From Carboxylicivirga marina (GTDB taxonomy: Bacteria > Bacteroidota > Bacteroidia > Bacteroidales > Marinilabiliaceae), in assembly GCF_016612505.1 (NCBI RefSeq), contig NZ_JAENRR010000012.1:55763-119762 (forward strand): a stretch of DNA of 64,000 nt, written 5' to 3'. Position numbers and translations under genes: made by a program. The notes under the pieces are model-generated. The model saw only the letters and a program-made list of their open reading frames with translations. It did not search any database and was not told the DNA's origin. Below are positions 19,641-28,501 of this stretch, one piece after another. The first letter of the stretch is position 1, and the number at the start of each line of letters is the position of its first letter.

Positions 19641-21062
19641 GTGAATAAACAAAGGATTATACAAACGATTACCATCGTAACTGTCTTGGTATATACAGGC
19701 CTGATTGCAGCTTGGCAATTAATGCCTGCCAATATGGATTTCGCAATACAGGCACCAGGAGCTGATAATCGTCCGGCTGGTAAAACCCGTGCTGCAAATG
19801 ATGTTGTAATCGGTGAATATTTTATGAGGTACGATAATGAAACGTCTGCCTTATCAGGTAATTGGACGAAATTTAGAGGTCCTCTTCATAACAATATCAT
19901 TCATACCGAGGATGATATTCAAATACCTTCCGGTTTATATCCAGAGATATGGAGTGTTGAAACTGGTGAAGGACATGCTTCTCCGGTGATATTTAATGGT
20001 AAGGTTTATTTCCTCGATTACGATGAAAAATTAAGCTCTGATGCTTTGCGTTGTTTCTCATTGGAGACTGGCAAGGAGCTTTGGCGACGCTGGTATCGTG
20101 TACCTATTAAACGTAACCATGGATTCTCGCGTACAACACCATTCATTGCCAATAACTATATTATTACCATTGGCCCTGAAGGACATGTGATGTGTTGTGA
20201 TCCATCATCAGGCGATATGCTATGGTCATTGGATATGCAAAAAGAATACACGACTGAAGTACCGTTTTGGTATACCGGTCAGTGCCCTTTGGTTGATGAT
20301 GGCGTGCTGATTCTGGCGCCCGCCGGAAAAGAAGTTTTAATGACCGGACTGGATTGTTTGACTGGTGAAATACTTTGGACAACACCAAATTCACCGGCTT
20401 ATAAGATGTCACACTCTTCTGTGGTTCCAATGTCATTTGATAATCATGAAACCTATGTGTATGTTGGAATCGGGGGTATATGTGGGGTGTCAGCAGGGCC
20501 GGAAGATACAGGAAGTCTTCTTTGGCATATGAATGAATGGCAACCCTCAGTTGTCGCACCTTCTCCTGTTCAGATTTCAGATAATCAATTCTATATGACG
20601 GCCGGATACGGTTCGGGAGGTGTTTTAATTGAGCTAAATAATTCAGGCAATAAGTGGAGTACTGAAGTTCTGGATAAATACAAACCGAATGCAGGGATAT
20701 CAAGTGAACAGCAAACGCCAATCTTTCATCAGGGTAAACTGATCAGTGTTATGCCTAAAGATGGCGGCCGCTTAAGAGGTAAGCTGGTTAGTTATTCCCC
20801 ATCGGATTTGCACACACCCTTATGGACATCTGCTGCCGATGAAAAATTTGGCTTGGGACCATATTTGGTAATTAACGACTATTTGTTCGCTCTGAAGGAT
20901 GATGGGGAGTTATACGTCTATCAAATTGAATCAGATGGGATGACACTCGTAAAGAAACAACGTATCATGGATGGCAGAGATGCCTGGGGACCTATGGCCT
21001 ATGCCGATGGAATGTTGATAATAAGGGATGCACATATTGTTAAGTGCCTGAAGATAATTTAG
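19641..21062 (+). CDS. Membrane-anchored PQQ-like beta-propeller protein (paralogue 3)
   Basis: A GTG start gives 473 residues; no nearer ATG would keep the N-terminal hydrophobic helix (about residues 6-27, IIQTITIVTVLVYTGLIAAW). That helix lacks a clear cleavage site, so it probably anchors the protein with the propeller outside. Blades show LRCFSLETGKELWRRW, VMCCDPSSGDMLWSLD, LDCLTGEILWTT and similar Trp-containing repeats. A FRGPLHNNIIHT segment near residue 77 matches the usual entry sequence of this family. It is more divergent than paralogues 1 and 2. The propeller extends to the C-terminus (VIKCL-like end), with no haem motif CxxCH. Confidence 0.85.
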   Translation: MNKQRIIQTITIVTVLVYTGLIAAWQLMPANMDFAIQAPGADNRPAGKTRAANDVVIGEYFMRYDNETSALSGNWTKFRGPLHNNIIHTEDDIQIPSGLYPEIWSVETGEGHASPVIFNGKVYFLDYDEKLSSDALRCFSLETGKELWRRWYRVPIKRNHGFSRTTPFIANNYIITIGPEGHVMCCDPSSGDMLWSLDMQKEYTTEVPFWYTGQCPLVDDGVLILAPAGKEVLMTGLDCLTGEILWTTPNSPAYKMSHSSVVPMSFDNHETYVYVGIGGICGVSAGPEDTGSLLWHMNEWQPSVVAPSPVQISDNQFYMTAGYGSGGVLIELNNSGNKWSTEVLDKYKPNAGISSEQQTPIFHQGKLISVMPKDGGRLRGKLVSYSPSDLHTPLWTSAADEKFGLGPYLVINDYLFALKDDGELYVYQIESDGMTLVKKQRIMDGRDAWGPMAYADGMLIIRDAHIVKCLKII

Positions 21063-21116
21063 CAGAAGCCGTTTTAGAGACTACAAGAATGAAATTTTAG
21101 ACAATTTGCTTATCGT

Positions 21117-22040
21117 ATGAATAAATCAGTAAAGACATTCGTTAATATTTTCATATTCATCATTGTGATAGGTTTTATAGCCTATGTGATTCGATCTTTC
21201 AACACGGAGGAGAGAGTATTAACACAAGATCCGTCAATAATTTCGTTCACTAGTGATTATGAGCATCTGTTAACCATCCCTACTCAAGACAGTATCATTG
21301 CTTTTGATGTGTTCAATGAACATTTTTATGTGGCATCTGAGAATCAAGTAGGAATATATGATCTACAAGGTGATTTACTATCGGATTTTGAAACAAAATC
21401 CAATGTACGCGACATTAAAATCAACCGTAAGAGCATCTTCCTTTTATATTCTACTTCTATAGAACAATACTCCTTAGAAGGTGACTTGCTTTTATCGTGG
21501 GACGCCTGTAGCGATTTGTCGGATTATTGTGGCCTTACCATTGTAAAGGATTTTGTTTTTGTTACAGATGTTAGCAATAAAAATATCTGTCAGTATACGC
21601 GGGAAGGTAATTTTGTTCGCTTTATAAATAGTCCCGTAGATTTTATAATACCCAGTCAATTCTTTGATATCACCAGTAAGAACGATACAATTTATTGCAG
21701 CAATCCTGGTAGGCACCGGATAGAATCCTATACATTGGATGGTGATTTTATTACGGCATTTGGCAAGCCGGGTGGTGATATCGGCTATTTTGCAGGATGT
21801 TGTAACCCTTCCTACATAGATTTCGACCAAGAGGGAAATATCTTCACTTCAGAGAAGGGCAATCCCAGAATTAGCAGTTACAATTTAAGTGGCAATCTGA
21901 ATAAATTATTACTTAATAACCAGCTTTTGGGAGGCGGACACTTGCCTTATCAATTGAAAGTTGTTGATATGAAGTTGATGGTGGCCATGAAGAATGAAAT
22001 AAAGGTATTTCAAATAAAGAATAATATAAAGTCCTTATAA
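21117..22040 (+). CDS. Membrane-anchored NHL-like beta-propeller protein
   Basis: A 307-residue protein. One N-terminal membrane helix (residues ~8-25, VNIFIFIIVIGFIAYVI) should anchor it with the rest outside. The remainder shows NHL/6-bladed-propeller patterns: IYDLQGDLLSDF, ICQYTREGNFVRF, RIESYTLDGDFITAFGKPGGDIGYFAGCCNP, FTSEKGNPRISSYNLSG. The CC pair in FAGCCNP and isolated Cys residues are unusual for NHL repeats and could bind metal or form a disulfide. It precedes two Fe-S/Cys-rich exported proteins by a few bases, so a binding or docking role in the same complex is likely (inference). Confidence 0.75.
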   Translation: MNKSVKTFVNIFIFIIVIGFIAYVIRSFNTEERVLTQDPSIISFTSDYEHLLTIPTQDSIIAFDVFNEHFYVASENQVGIYDLQGDLLSDFETKSNVRDIKINRKSIFLLYSTSIEQYSLEGDLLLSWDACSDLSDYCGLTIVKDFVFVTDVSNKNICQYTREGNFVRFINSPVDFIIPSQFFDITSKNDTIYCSNPGRHRIESYTLDGDFITAFGKPGGDIGYFAGCCNPSYIDFDQEGNIFTSEKGNPRISSYNLSGNLNKLLLNNQLLGGGHLPYQLKVVDMKLMVAMKNEIKVFQIKNNIKSL

Positions 22041-22048
22041 ATAGCTAT

Positions 22049-22264
22049 ATGCATTCGAATAAAAGCAAAATACAATCAATGTCGCGAAAAAAGTTTCTGG
22101 AAGTTGCAGGCTCATTCATTGCAGGTGGAGCTATTGTAGGAACAAGTGCTTATTTGTTGCTAAACAGGTCCAAAAGTTCAAACAACTGTACGGCTACGCA
22201 GCTTAGCTCAAAGTGTGAGACTTGCAAAATTGACTGTCCCTTGCGAAAAGGCGTAACATTTTAA
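22049..22264 (+). CDS. Small exported Cys-rich protein (71 residues)
   Basis: A short protein with a Tat-like N-terminus: SRKKFLE at residues 12-18 (R-K rather than R-R), then a hydrophobic segment (residues ~19-38), then four Cys at 47, 56, 59 and 63 (C-x8-C-x2-C-x3-C) followed by Pro. That pattern could ligate one [4Fe-4S] cluster, but the spacing is not a standard ferredoxin motif. An ATG at 22079 is an alternative start. It overlaps the following Tat-type polyferredoxin gene by one base and shares the same Arg/Lys-Phe-hydrophobic leader style, so the two probably act together outside the membrane. I do not recognise a named family. Confidence 0.72.
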   Translation: MHSNKSKIQSMSRKKFLEVAGSFIAGGAIVGTSAYLLLNRSKSSNNCTATQLSSKCETCKIDCPLRKGVTF

Positions 22265-22839
22265 TGGCTATGAAAGAAGATAAAAAAATAAAGAGTCCGA
22301 TTGAGCGCCGAAAGTTTATTAAGATGTTGGGTGCGACAGTAGCTGGTGGTTCAATTCTGGCTACCAGTGGACTCATGATTAATAAGTTTGTTGATGGTGA
22401 AGCTGATCATTACTGGCAGATAGACCCACAAAAATGTACACATTGCGGACGATGTGAAACACATTGTGTTTTATCAATGTCGGCAGTGAAATGTATTCAT
22501 GCCAATAAAATATGCGGTTATTGCGACCTTTGTGGCGGTTATTACCGATCTAATGTAAAGGACTTGAATACGGCTGCTGAAAACCTGATGTGCCCAACAG
22601 GCGCTATTCAACGAAAGTATGTGGAGGATCCATATTTCGAATATACCATTGACGAAGATTTGTGCAATGGCTGTGCAAAATGTGTCAAAGGATGTACGGC
22701 CTTTGGTAATGGCTCACTCTATCTGCAAATAAAACGCGATTTGTGTACAGATTGCAATGAATGTGAGATTGCGAAGGTATGTCCTTCCGATGCTATTTCG
22801 AGGGTTCCACTGGCACAAGCTTATAAACTAAAAGATTAA
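22264..22839 (+). CDS. Tat-exported polyferredoxin
   Basis: A 191-residue protein with a canonical twin-arginine signal: ERRKFIKML at residues 14-22, then a Gly/Ala-rich hydrophobic segment. Multiple Cys clusters follow: CTHCGRCETHC, CGYCDLCGG with a later CPTGAI, CNGCAKCVKGC, and CTDCNECEIAKVCP, enough for about four [4Fe-4S] clusters. Such proteins (NapG/DmsB/NrfC type) carry electrons between a membrane partner and a periplasmic partner after folding in the cytoplasm. It is directly followed, with no spacer, by a NapH/NosR-like membrane Fe-S protein, the expected partner. No catalytic molybdo-enzyme is encoded nearby, so the terminal acceptor is unknown. Confidence 0.9.
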   Translation: MAMKEDKKIKSPIERRKFIKMLGATVAGGSILATSGLMINKFVDGEADHYWQIDPQKCTHCGRCETHCVLSMSAVKCIHANKICGYCDLCGGYYRSNVKDLNTAAENLMCPTGAIQRKYVEDPYFEYTIDEDLCNGCAKCVKGCTAFGNGSLYLQIKRDLCTDCNECEIAKVCPSDAISRVPLAQAYKLKD

Positions 22840-24144
22840 ATGAAGCAATTAAGCACTTTTCTATTATCTATATTAGCATTTGCAAATGCCGGTGCACAAA
22901 ACCTTAACAGGTTTCCAAAGCCCGACTTTGAATCTGGCTATCAATACCCCGATGCACATTACGCTTTACCCAATGAACAACTTTGGCTAGTTATCGACAT
23001 AATACTTTTAGTAGGCTTAATGAGTTTTGTAGCCTGGGCAGTTATTAAGAAACAAACGCGTAAGCCCATTATATGGGTGTCCATTATATCTGTGGCTTAC
23101 TTTGGGTTTTTTCGCAGTGGTTGTGTTTGTAGTATTGGCTCAATTCAAAATGTTGCATTAGCATTTGTTGATTCTTCTTATGCGATACCGCTTTCGGTCT
23201 TTTTGTTTTTCATCCTGCCCATCGTCTTTGCTTTTTTATTCGGACGTGTTTTTTGTGCAGGTGTTTGTCCTTTTGGGGCCTTGCAAGAGTTAGTGAATAT
23301 CCGCAACTACAGGTTATCAAAATCTGTAACAGCCGTACTGGAAGTCATACCTTGGCTGTATCTGATATTTGCCATCTTATATGCGGTAACGCGCACCAGT
23401 TTTATCATCTGTTTATACGACCCATTCATTGGTATATTTCGCTTGGGTGGAGACTTTGGTTTAATACTGTTTGGTGTGGTATTACTTATAGCTTCTGTTT
23501 TTACAGGTCGCCCATTTTGTCGCTTTATATGCCCTTATGGTGCTTTATTGAGTTTGTTTTCAAAAGTTTCCATCTGGAAAATACAAATTACCAAACAAGC
23601 TTGCATTAATTGCGAATTGTGTCACAATGCCTGTCCTGTTGATGCAATAAAACCACCATATGAGAATAAAACAAAAGAGGAGCGATTACAGGGAGTCAAA
23701 CGACTAATCATGTATTTTATATTTCTTCCTTTGATGATTGGAGCTTCGGGCTATGTGATGCATTATGCAAGTCCTGGACTTAGTGAGGCACATAAAGATG
23801 TGAAGCTTTACAATATGTTAATGGAGCAAGAAGCAAATCCGCAAGTCTTAATTCCAATTGAACTGGAAGCATTCTATAGTCTGGGAGGAGAAATACATCA
23901 ACTTAAACAGGAAGTAGATCAGGTAAAAGCTGAATTTGAGTTTTACAGTCTTGTTGCAGGATTATTTATTGGATTGGTTCTGGGTCTTGCCTTAATCAAA
24001 CTATCTGTGAAACGTTCGAGAAAAGTATATGAAATAGAGCACGATGATTGTGTCGCATGTGGAAAATGCTTTAGCTATTGCCCGAAGAATACATTTTTAA
24101 TACCTGAAAACCTATTGCAAGCAGATGAAACAAACAATATATAG
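22840..24144 (+). CDS. NapH/NosR-like membrane polyferredoxin
   Basis: A 434-residue membrane protein with a cleavable-looking leader (ending AGAQ near residue 19) and about five to six membrane helices. It carries the two family signatures CxxxCP: FCAGVCPFGALQEL (Cys139, Cys143) and FCRFICPYGALLSL (Cys227, Cys231), then a ferredoxin motif CINCELCHNACPVDAI (Cys255-265). Distinctive additions are a C-V-C pair at Cys95/Cys97 in the first helix region, a coiled-coil-like segment (EIHQLKQEVDQVKAEFEF) before the last helix, and a C-terminal cluster CVACGKCFSYCP from Cys404. Family members (NapH, NosR, CcoG) pass electrons through or across the cytoplasmic membrane. Its stop overlaps the next gene by 20 bases. 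Confidence 0.9.
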   Translation: MKQLSTFLLSILAFANAGAQNLNRFPKPDFESGYQYPDAHYALPNEQLWLVIDIILLVGLMSFVAWAVIKKQTRKPIIWVSIISVAYFGFFRSGCVCSIGSIQNVALAFVDSSYAIPLSVFLFFILPIVFAFLFGRVFCAGVCPFGALQELVNIRNYRLSKSVTAVLEVIPWLYLIFAILYAVTRTSFIICLYDPFIGIFRLGGDFGLILFGVVLLIASVFTGRPFCRFICPYGALLSLFSKVSIWKIQITKQACINCELCHNACPVDAIKPPYENKTKEERLQGVKRLIMYFIFLPLMIGASGYVMHYASPGLSEAHKDVKLYNMLMEQEANPQVLIPIELEAFYSLGGEIHQLKQEVDQVKAEFEFYSLVAGLFIGLVLGLALIKLSVKRSRKVYEIEHDDCVACGKCFSYCPKNTFLIPENLLQADETNNI

Positions 24145-26062
24145 AAACATAGCAGCCGTTTCGGCTATTTTTATCGTCACATTGTCGATAATGCTCATCA
24201 CCAACTATTTTCAGGTGAAAGAGGTATCGCCTCTTCAGTCTGTAGTGGTGGAGACCTTAAAGCAATTAAATGACCAAAATGCCAATAATCCTGAATTGCA
24301 GGAGCAAATTCGACAACTGGATTTGATGGCACGTAAAGCTTATTTTTTGAATATGGATCATTTAAAGAACGGGGTCTATCTTTTATTGGGAATGCTGGCC
24401 GTGTTTCTTATTTGTATTCGAATGTATTTTACCGGTTTCAAAGATATTCCTGATAAGGAAATTGATCCGATTGATGAGTGGGCTATTCAGTCCTCAGCAA
24501 GAAAATATATTGGTTTTGCCGGTATCAGTTTAGTTGCTCTGGCTGCAGTGTTTATTGTATTTAGCATTCCTTTGATGCAGCCTACAGACAGCAGTGCATC
24601 TGAAGACAAGCAGGAATTGCTTGCAAAGGCTGAGATATCTGAAAAAGAGAAAATAGTTGATGTTCATGAGCCTTCCCCATTACCAGTTAATGGAGAAACT
24701 CAAACCACTGCTAATGAAACTCAAACAGATACTGAAGAAATAGAAACCAAAGCAGTACAGATTGAAGTAGAAACAAAGACTACTGAACCTGTCGAAGAAG
24801 AAGAAGTTGAACCTGTGATTAAGGAACAGGTTGTAGAGAATGACACAGAGGTGAAAGAGGAGGCAAGTAGTGAGGAAGCTCCTGCTGCAAGTGAGGTAAA
24901 AGAAGAAATAGCTCTGCCCAAAGTCAATAGTAATGCATTCAGGGGGCATTATTCCAACGGCAAGTCAGAGGCTAAAAATCTACCTGTCAAATGGGATTTA
25001 GCCAATGGAACGAATATTGCCTGGCAGACAAAGCTTACACGCAAAGGACAAAGCTCACCAGTTATCAATGGTCACAAAGTATTTATAACTGGTGGTGACG
25101 AAGAAGCACGTGAACTATTCTGTTATGATTTAAATACCGGAGAAAACCTTTGGACATTAAGTGTGGCAAATATTCCCGGTTCACCTGCCAAGGTACCTGA
25201 TACAACAGATGATACCGGTTTGGCATCCGCATCAGTTGCAACCAACGGGCAACAGGTGTGTGCTATTTTTGGTACTGGAGATCTTGTTTGTACCGATATG
25301 GATGGTAAGCAGTTATGGGCTAAGAATCTGGGAGTGCCCGACAATCATTATGGATATGCCTCATCCTTAATCATTGAGGGTAATAGCCTTTTTATTCAGT
25401 ACGACAATAACAATACTCATAAGGTGTATGCTTTAAATACCGAGAATGGTAATGAGCTATGGGTGAAGGAAAGAAAAGATAAAATTTCATGGAGTTCACC
25501 AATGATAGCTCAGGTCAATAATAAGCCTCAATTAGTGCTGATGGGAAATCCGGGAATAACGGCCTATGACCTTGTTAGTGGAGACCAACTATGGCGTGTC
25601 GAATGTTTAATGGGCGAGGTTGGTGCCAGTGCATGCTCTTATAACGGGATTATCTATGGTGCCAGTGAATATGCTACCATGGTTGCCATCGATGGTACTG
25701 ATGGAAAGGTTCTGTGGGAATCATCAGACTATTTGCCTGAAGTGGCAAGCCCTGTAGCCACTGAAAGTAATTTATATATAGCGACAAGCTATGGCGTTGT
25801 GGCTTCCTTCAATACCGAAACTGGTGAACTTAAGAAAGAGCATGAAACGAATGCTGAGTTCTATTCTTCACCAATAATGGCCGAAGGGAGAATTTACCTA
25901 ATCAGTAACGATGGTACGATGCATATTTTCAAAGCCGATGATGAATTTACTTTGTTAGATTCCTTTGAAACTGGGGAAATGACCTATGCAACTCCTGCTT
26001 TTACAGATGGTAAAATTGTGGTGCGGACGAATAATAGTATTTATTGCGTAGAGGCTAATTAA
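24125..26062 (+). CDS. Three-helix membrane protein with acidic linker and C-terminal beta-propeller
   Basis: A 645-residue fusion. Three membrane helices (about residues 9-29, 82-100 and 131-152) with a QLNDQNANNPELQEQIRQL heptad-like segment between the first two are followed by a low-complexity, Glu/Thr/Val-rich linker (about 155-265). Residues ~275-645 are a PQQ-like propeller (FRGHYSNGKSEAKNLP, FCYDLNTGENLWTLS, VYALNTENGNELWVK, VAIDGTDGKVLWESS). An odd number of helices allows the propeller to lie outside the membrane if the N-terminus is inside. It overlaps the NapH-like gene by 20 bases and sits 1 bp before the NuoE-NuoF fusion gene, so it is a candidate structural core joining the membrane Fe-S protein to the other propellers. 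Confidence 0.82.
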   Translation: MKQTIYRNIAAVSAIFIVTLSIMLITNYFQVKEVSPLQSVVVETLKQLNDQNANNPELQEQIRQLDLMARKAYFLNMDHLKNGVYLLLGMLAVFLICIRMYFTGFKDIPDKEIDPIDEWAIQSSARKYIGFAGISLVALAAVFIVFSIPLMQPTDSSASEDKQELLAKAEISEKEKIVDVHEPSPLPVNGETQTTANETQTDTEEIETKAVQIEVETKTTEPVEEEEVEPVIKEQVVENDTEVKEEASSEEAPAASEVKEEIALPKVNSNAFRGHYSNGKSEAKNLPVKWDLANGTNIAWQTKLTRKGQSSPVINGHKVFITGGDEEARELFCYDLNTGENLWTLSVANIPGSPAKVPDTTDDTGLASASVATNGQQVCAIFGTGDLVCTDMDGKQLWAKNLGVPDNHYGYASSLIIEGNSLFIQYDNNNTHKVYALNTENGNELWVKERKDKISWSSPMIAQVNNKPQLVLMGNPGITAYDLVSGDQLWRVECLMGEVGASACSYNGIIYGASEYATMVAIDGTDGKVLWESSDYLPEVASPVATESNLYIATSYGVVASFNTETGELKKEHETNAEFYSSPIMAEGRIYLISNDGTMHIFKADDEFTLLDSFETGEMTYATPAFTDGKIVVRTNNSIYCVEAN

Positions 26063-26063
26063 T

Positions 26064-28466
26064 ATGAGCGGATGTAATTGTGAAAATAACGATAAGCTAA
26101 GCTACGAGCAGATAATAGCGACAACTGATGGCATTATTGAACGTGTTGGAACATCGCCCGAAGTAGTAATACCCTTATTGCAAGCCATTCAGGATGAGTT
26201 TAGTTACCTCGCATCTGAAGCCATTGAGCGCATTTATGAAAAAACAGAAATAGACAGGGCGCAGTTGATTAGTGTTTCCACTTTCTACTCACAGTTCAGG
26301 CATATTCCTTATGGCCAACATTTGATAAAGGTATGTGCGGGGACTGCCTGTCACGTGAAAGGAGCTAATAATGTGTACGATGCCTTCACCAGAGAGTTGA
26401 AAATTGAGGGCGATTCGATTACAACTGAAGACCAACTTTTTTCAATTGAAAAAGTAGCCTGTTTAGGTTGCTGCACACTAGCTCCGGTTGTACAGATTGA
26501 CGAAAAGATATATGGTCATGTGCTGCCGGGTAAGGTCAATGAGGTTATTGCCACCTTTCTGGATGAGCAGGAAACAAATAAAGAAAAAGAAAATAAAGCA
26601 GGTAATTATTCCATTGCCGGAGAAGTGCGTCTGGGGATGGGCTCATGCTGCCAGGCTAGCGGTTCATCAGATATATACCTGGAACTGAAGAAGAAATCTG
26701 ATGAATTGGGTATCAGCATTGATATTAAGTCAGTGGGCTGTGTAGGGGTTTGTAACCAGGTACCTTTAATTGATGTAGTGTTGCAAGATGGTTCGGTAAA
26801 ACGCTATCCTAATGTCAAAGCTTCTGAGATAAAAGAAATTTTGCATCATCATTTTAAGTCGGGTAGTCTTCTTAAGCGGATAAAGAACAGCATCATCAAT
26901 AGGGTCGATACCTATCATACTGATACCACCTGGGACAATGTGGTGTGGAAACCGGAACATGAACGCGTTGAGCTGATCGATAGTTTTTTATCGGAGCAAA
27001 AACATATCTCAACCGAGGGATATGGTTACCTGGCACCATTGGATTTAGATGAATACATTGCCAATAAGGGATTTGAATCGCTTAAAAAAGTAATTGCTTC
27101 TTATAGTGCTGATGAGGTATTAAGTAATATACTGGACAGTGGCATTCGGGGGCGCGGTGGTGGCGGTTTTCCTACCGGTGAGAAAATGAAGATTGTAGCC
27201 TCATCTGATCAATCTGAGAAATATGTGATATGCAACGGTGATGAAGGTGATCCCGGTGCCTTTATGGATAGAATGATATTGGAATCTTACCCTTTTCGTG
27301 TCATTGAAGGTATGCTCATTGAAGCCTATGCTGTTGGTGCCACTAAAGGTCTGTTCTATATAAGAGCTGAATACCCCCTGGCGGTTCAACGTATCAGAAA
27401 GGCCTTGGATTTATGTCGTGAACGCAATTTAATAGGTGAGCGGATTCTTGGAGGTGAATATTCATTTGATATTTCCATCTTTGAAGGAGCAGGAGCTTTT
27501 GTTTGTGGTGAAGAAACGGCTTTAATCGCATCGATAGAAGGCGACAGAGGCTTTCCAAAACAAAAGCCACCGTTTCCGGCAGTTGAAGGTTTAAATGCCA
27601 TGCCCACTCTTGTAAATAATGTTGAAACACTGAGTCAGATTCCTTTCATCATAAGGAATGGGGGAGATAAGTACGCTGAGATTGGAACAGAGAATAGCAA
27701 GGGAACCAAAGTATTTGCCTTAGCCGGAAAGATAAAAAACGGCGGACTGATTGAAGTGCCGATGGGAATCAGCCTTAATCAGATTGTTGAAGAAATAGGT
27801 GGTGGCGTAGAAGGTGGTGAGAAGCTAAAGGCTGTTCAGGTAGGTGGTCCTTCTGGGGGCTGCATTCCGGCACATCTTTGCGATGTACACGTTGATTTTG
27901 ATTCATTCAATCAGATGGGTGCCATGATGGGATCCGGTGGCTTAGTGGTGCTTAGCGAGAGTGATTGCATGGTGGATGTGGCCAGGTACTTCTTAAGTTT
28001 TACCTGTGAGGAGTCATGTGGCAAATGCACATTTTGTCGGGTTGGCATTCGCCGAATGCTTGATATCCTGGATAATATCTGCCAGGGTAAAGCTAAGTTG
28101 GAAGATATTGATACCCTGGAGGAATTAGCGAATAATGTAAAAATATCGTCCTTATGTGGATTAGGGAAAACAGCGCCTAACCCGGTGCTGACTACTTTAA
28201 AGTATTTTCGCCATGAATATGAGGAACACGTAAACGGCGTTTGCAAAACAGGCAAGTGCAAGGACTTGATTAACTATGTGGTAAACGATGCTTGTATCGG
28301 CTGTACCAAATGTGCCAAAGCTTGTCCTGTTGATGCCATACAATATGAACCATATGAGAAACATAGCATTCAATTGAATGACTGCGTTAAATGTGGTTTG
28401 TGTGTGGATGTATGTGAATTTGATGCGATTGAAAAACGAGCTGTAAAAGAATTAGTTAAGGAATAA
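26064..28466 (+). CDS. NuoE-NuoF-ferredoxin fusion (NAD(P)H-oxidising flavoprotein subunit)
   Basis: An 800-residue soluble protein. Residues ~1-165 are a NuoE-like thioredoxin-fold [2Fe-2S] domain with Cys91, Cys96, Cys133 and Cys137. Residues ~185-255 are a second [2Fe-2S] thioredoxin-like domain (MGSCCQ and GCVGVCNQVP). Residues ~300-710 are NuoF: the FMN/NADH site GIRGRGGGGFPTG at 360, CNGDEGDPGAFMDR, and the [4Fe-4S] motif CGKCTFC from Cys652 with the fourth Cys in LCGLGK. From Cys744 a two-cluster ferredoxin domain follows (CIGCTKCAKACP, CVKCGLCVDVC). The layout resembles HydB with HydC of bifurcating hydrogenases, or formate dehydrogenase beta subunits. It should oxidise NADH or NADPH, or run in reverse with ferredoxin. 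No hydrogenase, formate dehydrogenase or complex I genes are present, so it probably feeds the membrane polyferredoxin. Confidence 0.92.
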   Translation: MSGCNCENNDKLSYEQIIATTDGIIERVGTSPEVVIPLLQAIQDEFSYLASEAIERIYEKTEIDRAQLISVSTFYSQFRHIPYGQHLIKVCAGTACHVKGANNVYDAFTRELKIEGDSITTEDQLFSIEKVACLGCCTLAPVVQIDEKIYGHVLPGKVNEVIATFLDEQETNKEKENKAGNYSIAGEVRLGMGSCCQASGSSDIYLELKKKSDELGISIDIKSVGCVGVCNQVPLIDVVLQDGSVKRYPNVKASEIKEILHHHFKSGSLLKRIKNSIINRVDTYHTDTTWDNVVWKPEHERVELIDSFLSEQKHISTEGYGYLAPLDLDEYIANKGFESLKKVIASYSADEVLSNILDSGIRGRGGGGFPTGEKMKIVASSDQSEKYVICNGDEGDPGAFMDRMILESYPFRVIEGMLIEAYAVGATKGLFYIRAEYPLAVQRIRKALDLCRERNLIGERILGGEYSFDISIFEGAGAFVCGEETALIASIEGDRGFPKQKPPFPAVEGLNAMPTLVNNVETLSQIPFIIRNGGDKYAEIGTENSKGTKVFALAGKIKNGGLIEVPMGISLNQIVEEIGGGVEGGEKLKAVQVGGPSGGCIPAHLCDVHVDFDSFNQMGAMMGSGGLVVLSESDCMVDVARYFLSFTCEESCGKCTFCRVGIRRMLDILDNICQGKAKLEDIDTLEELANNVKISSLCGLGKTAPNPVLTTLKYFRHEYEEHVNGVCKTGKCKDLINYVVNDACIGCTKCAKACPVDAIQYEPYEKHSIQLNDCVKCGLCVDVCEFDAIEKRAVKELVKE

Positions 28467-28501
28467 AACCAATAATAAAAAGTTGGTAAGCTTCGAACTA
28501 T

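Noticed and set aside
20164..20721. 185-residue minus-strand frame
   Set aside because: Opposite a clear beta-propeller coding sequence, no domain, no signal, no promoter or spacing support.
24680..24949. Minus-strand frames rich in Phe/Ser opposite 24.7-24.9 kb
   Set aside because: They are antisense to the Glu/Thr-rich linker of the fusion protein; low complexity explains the open frames.
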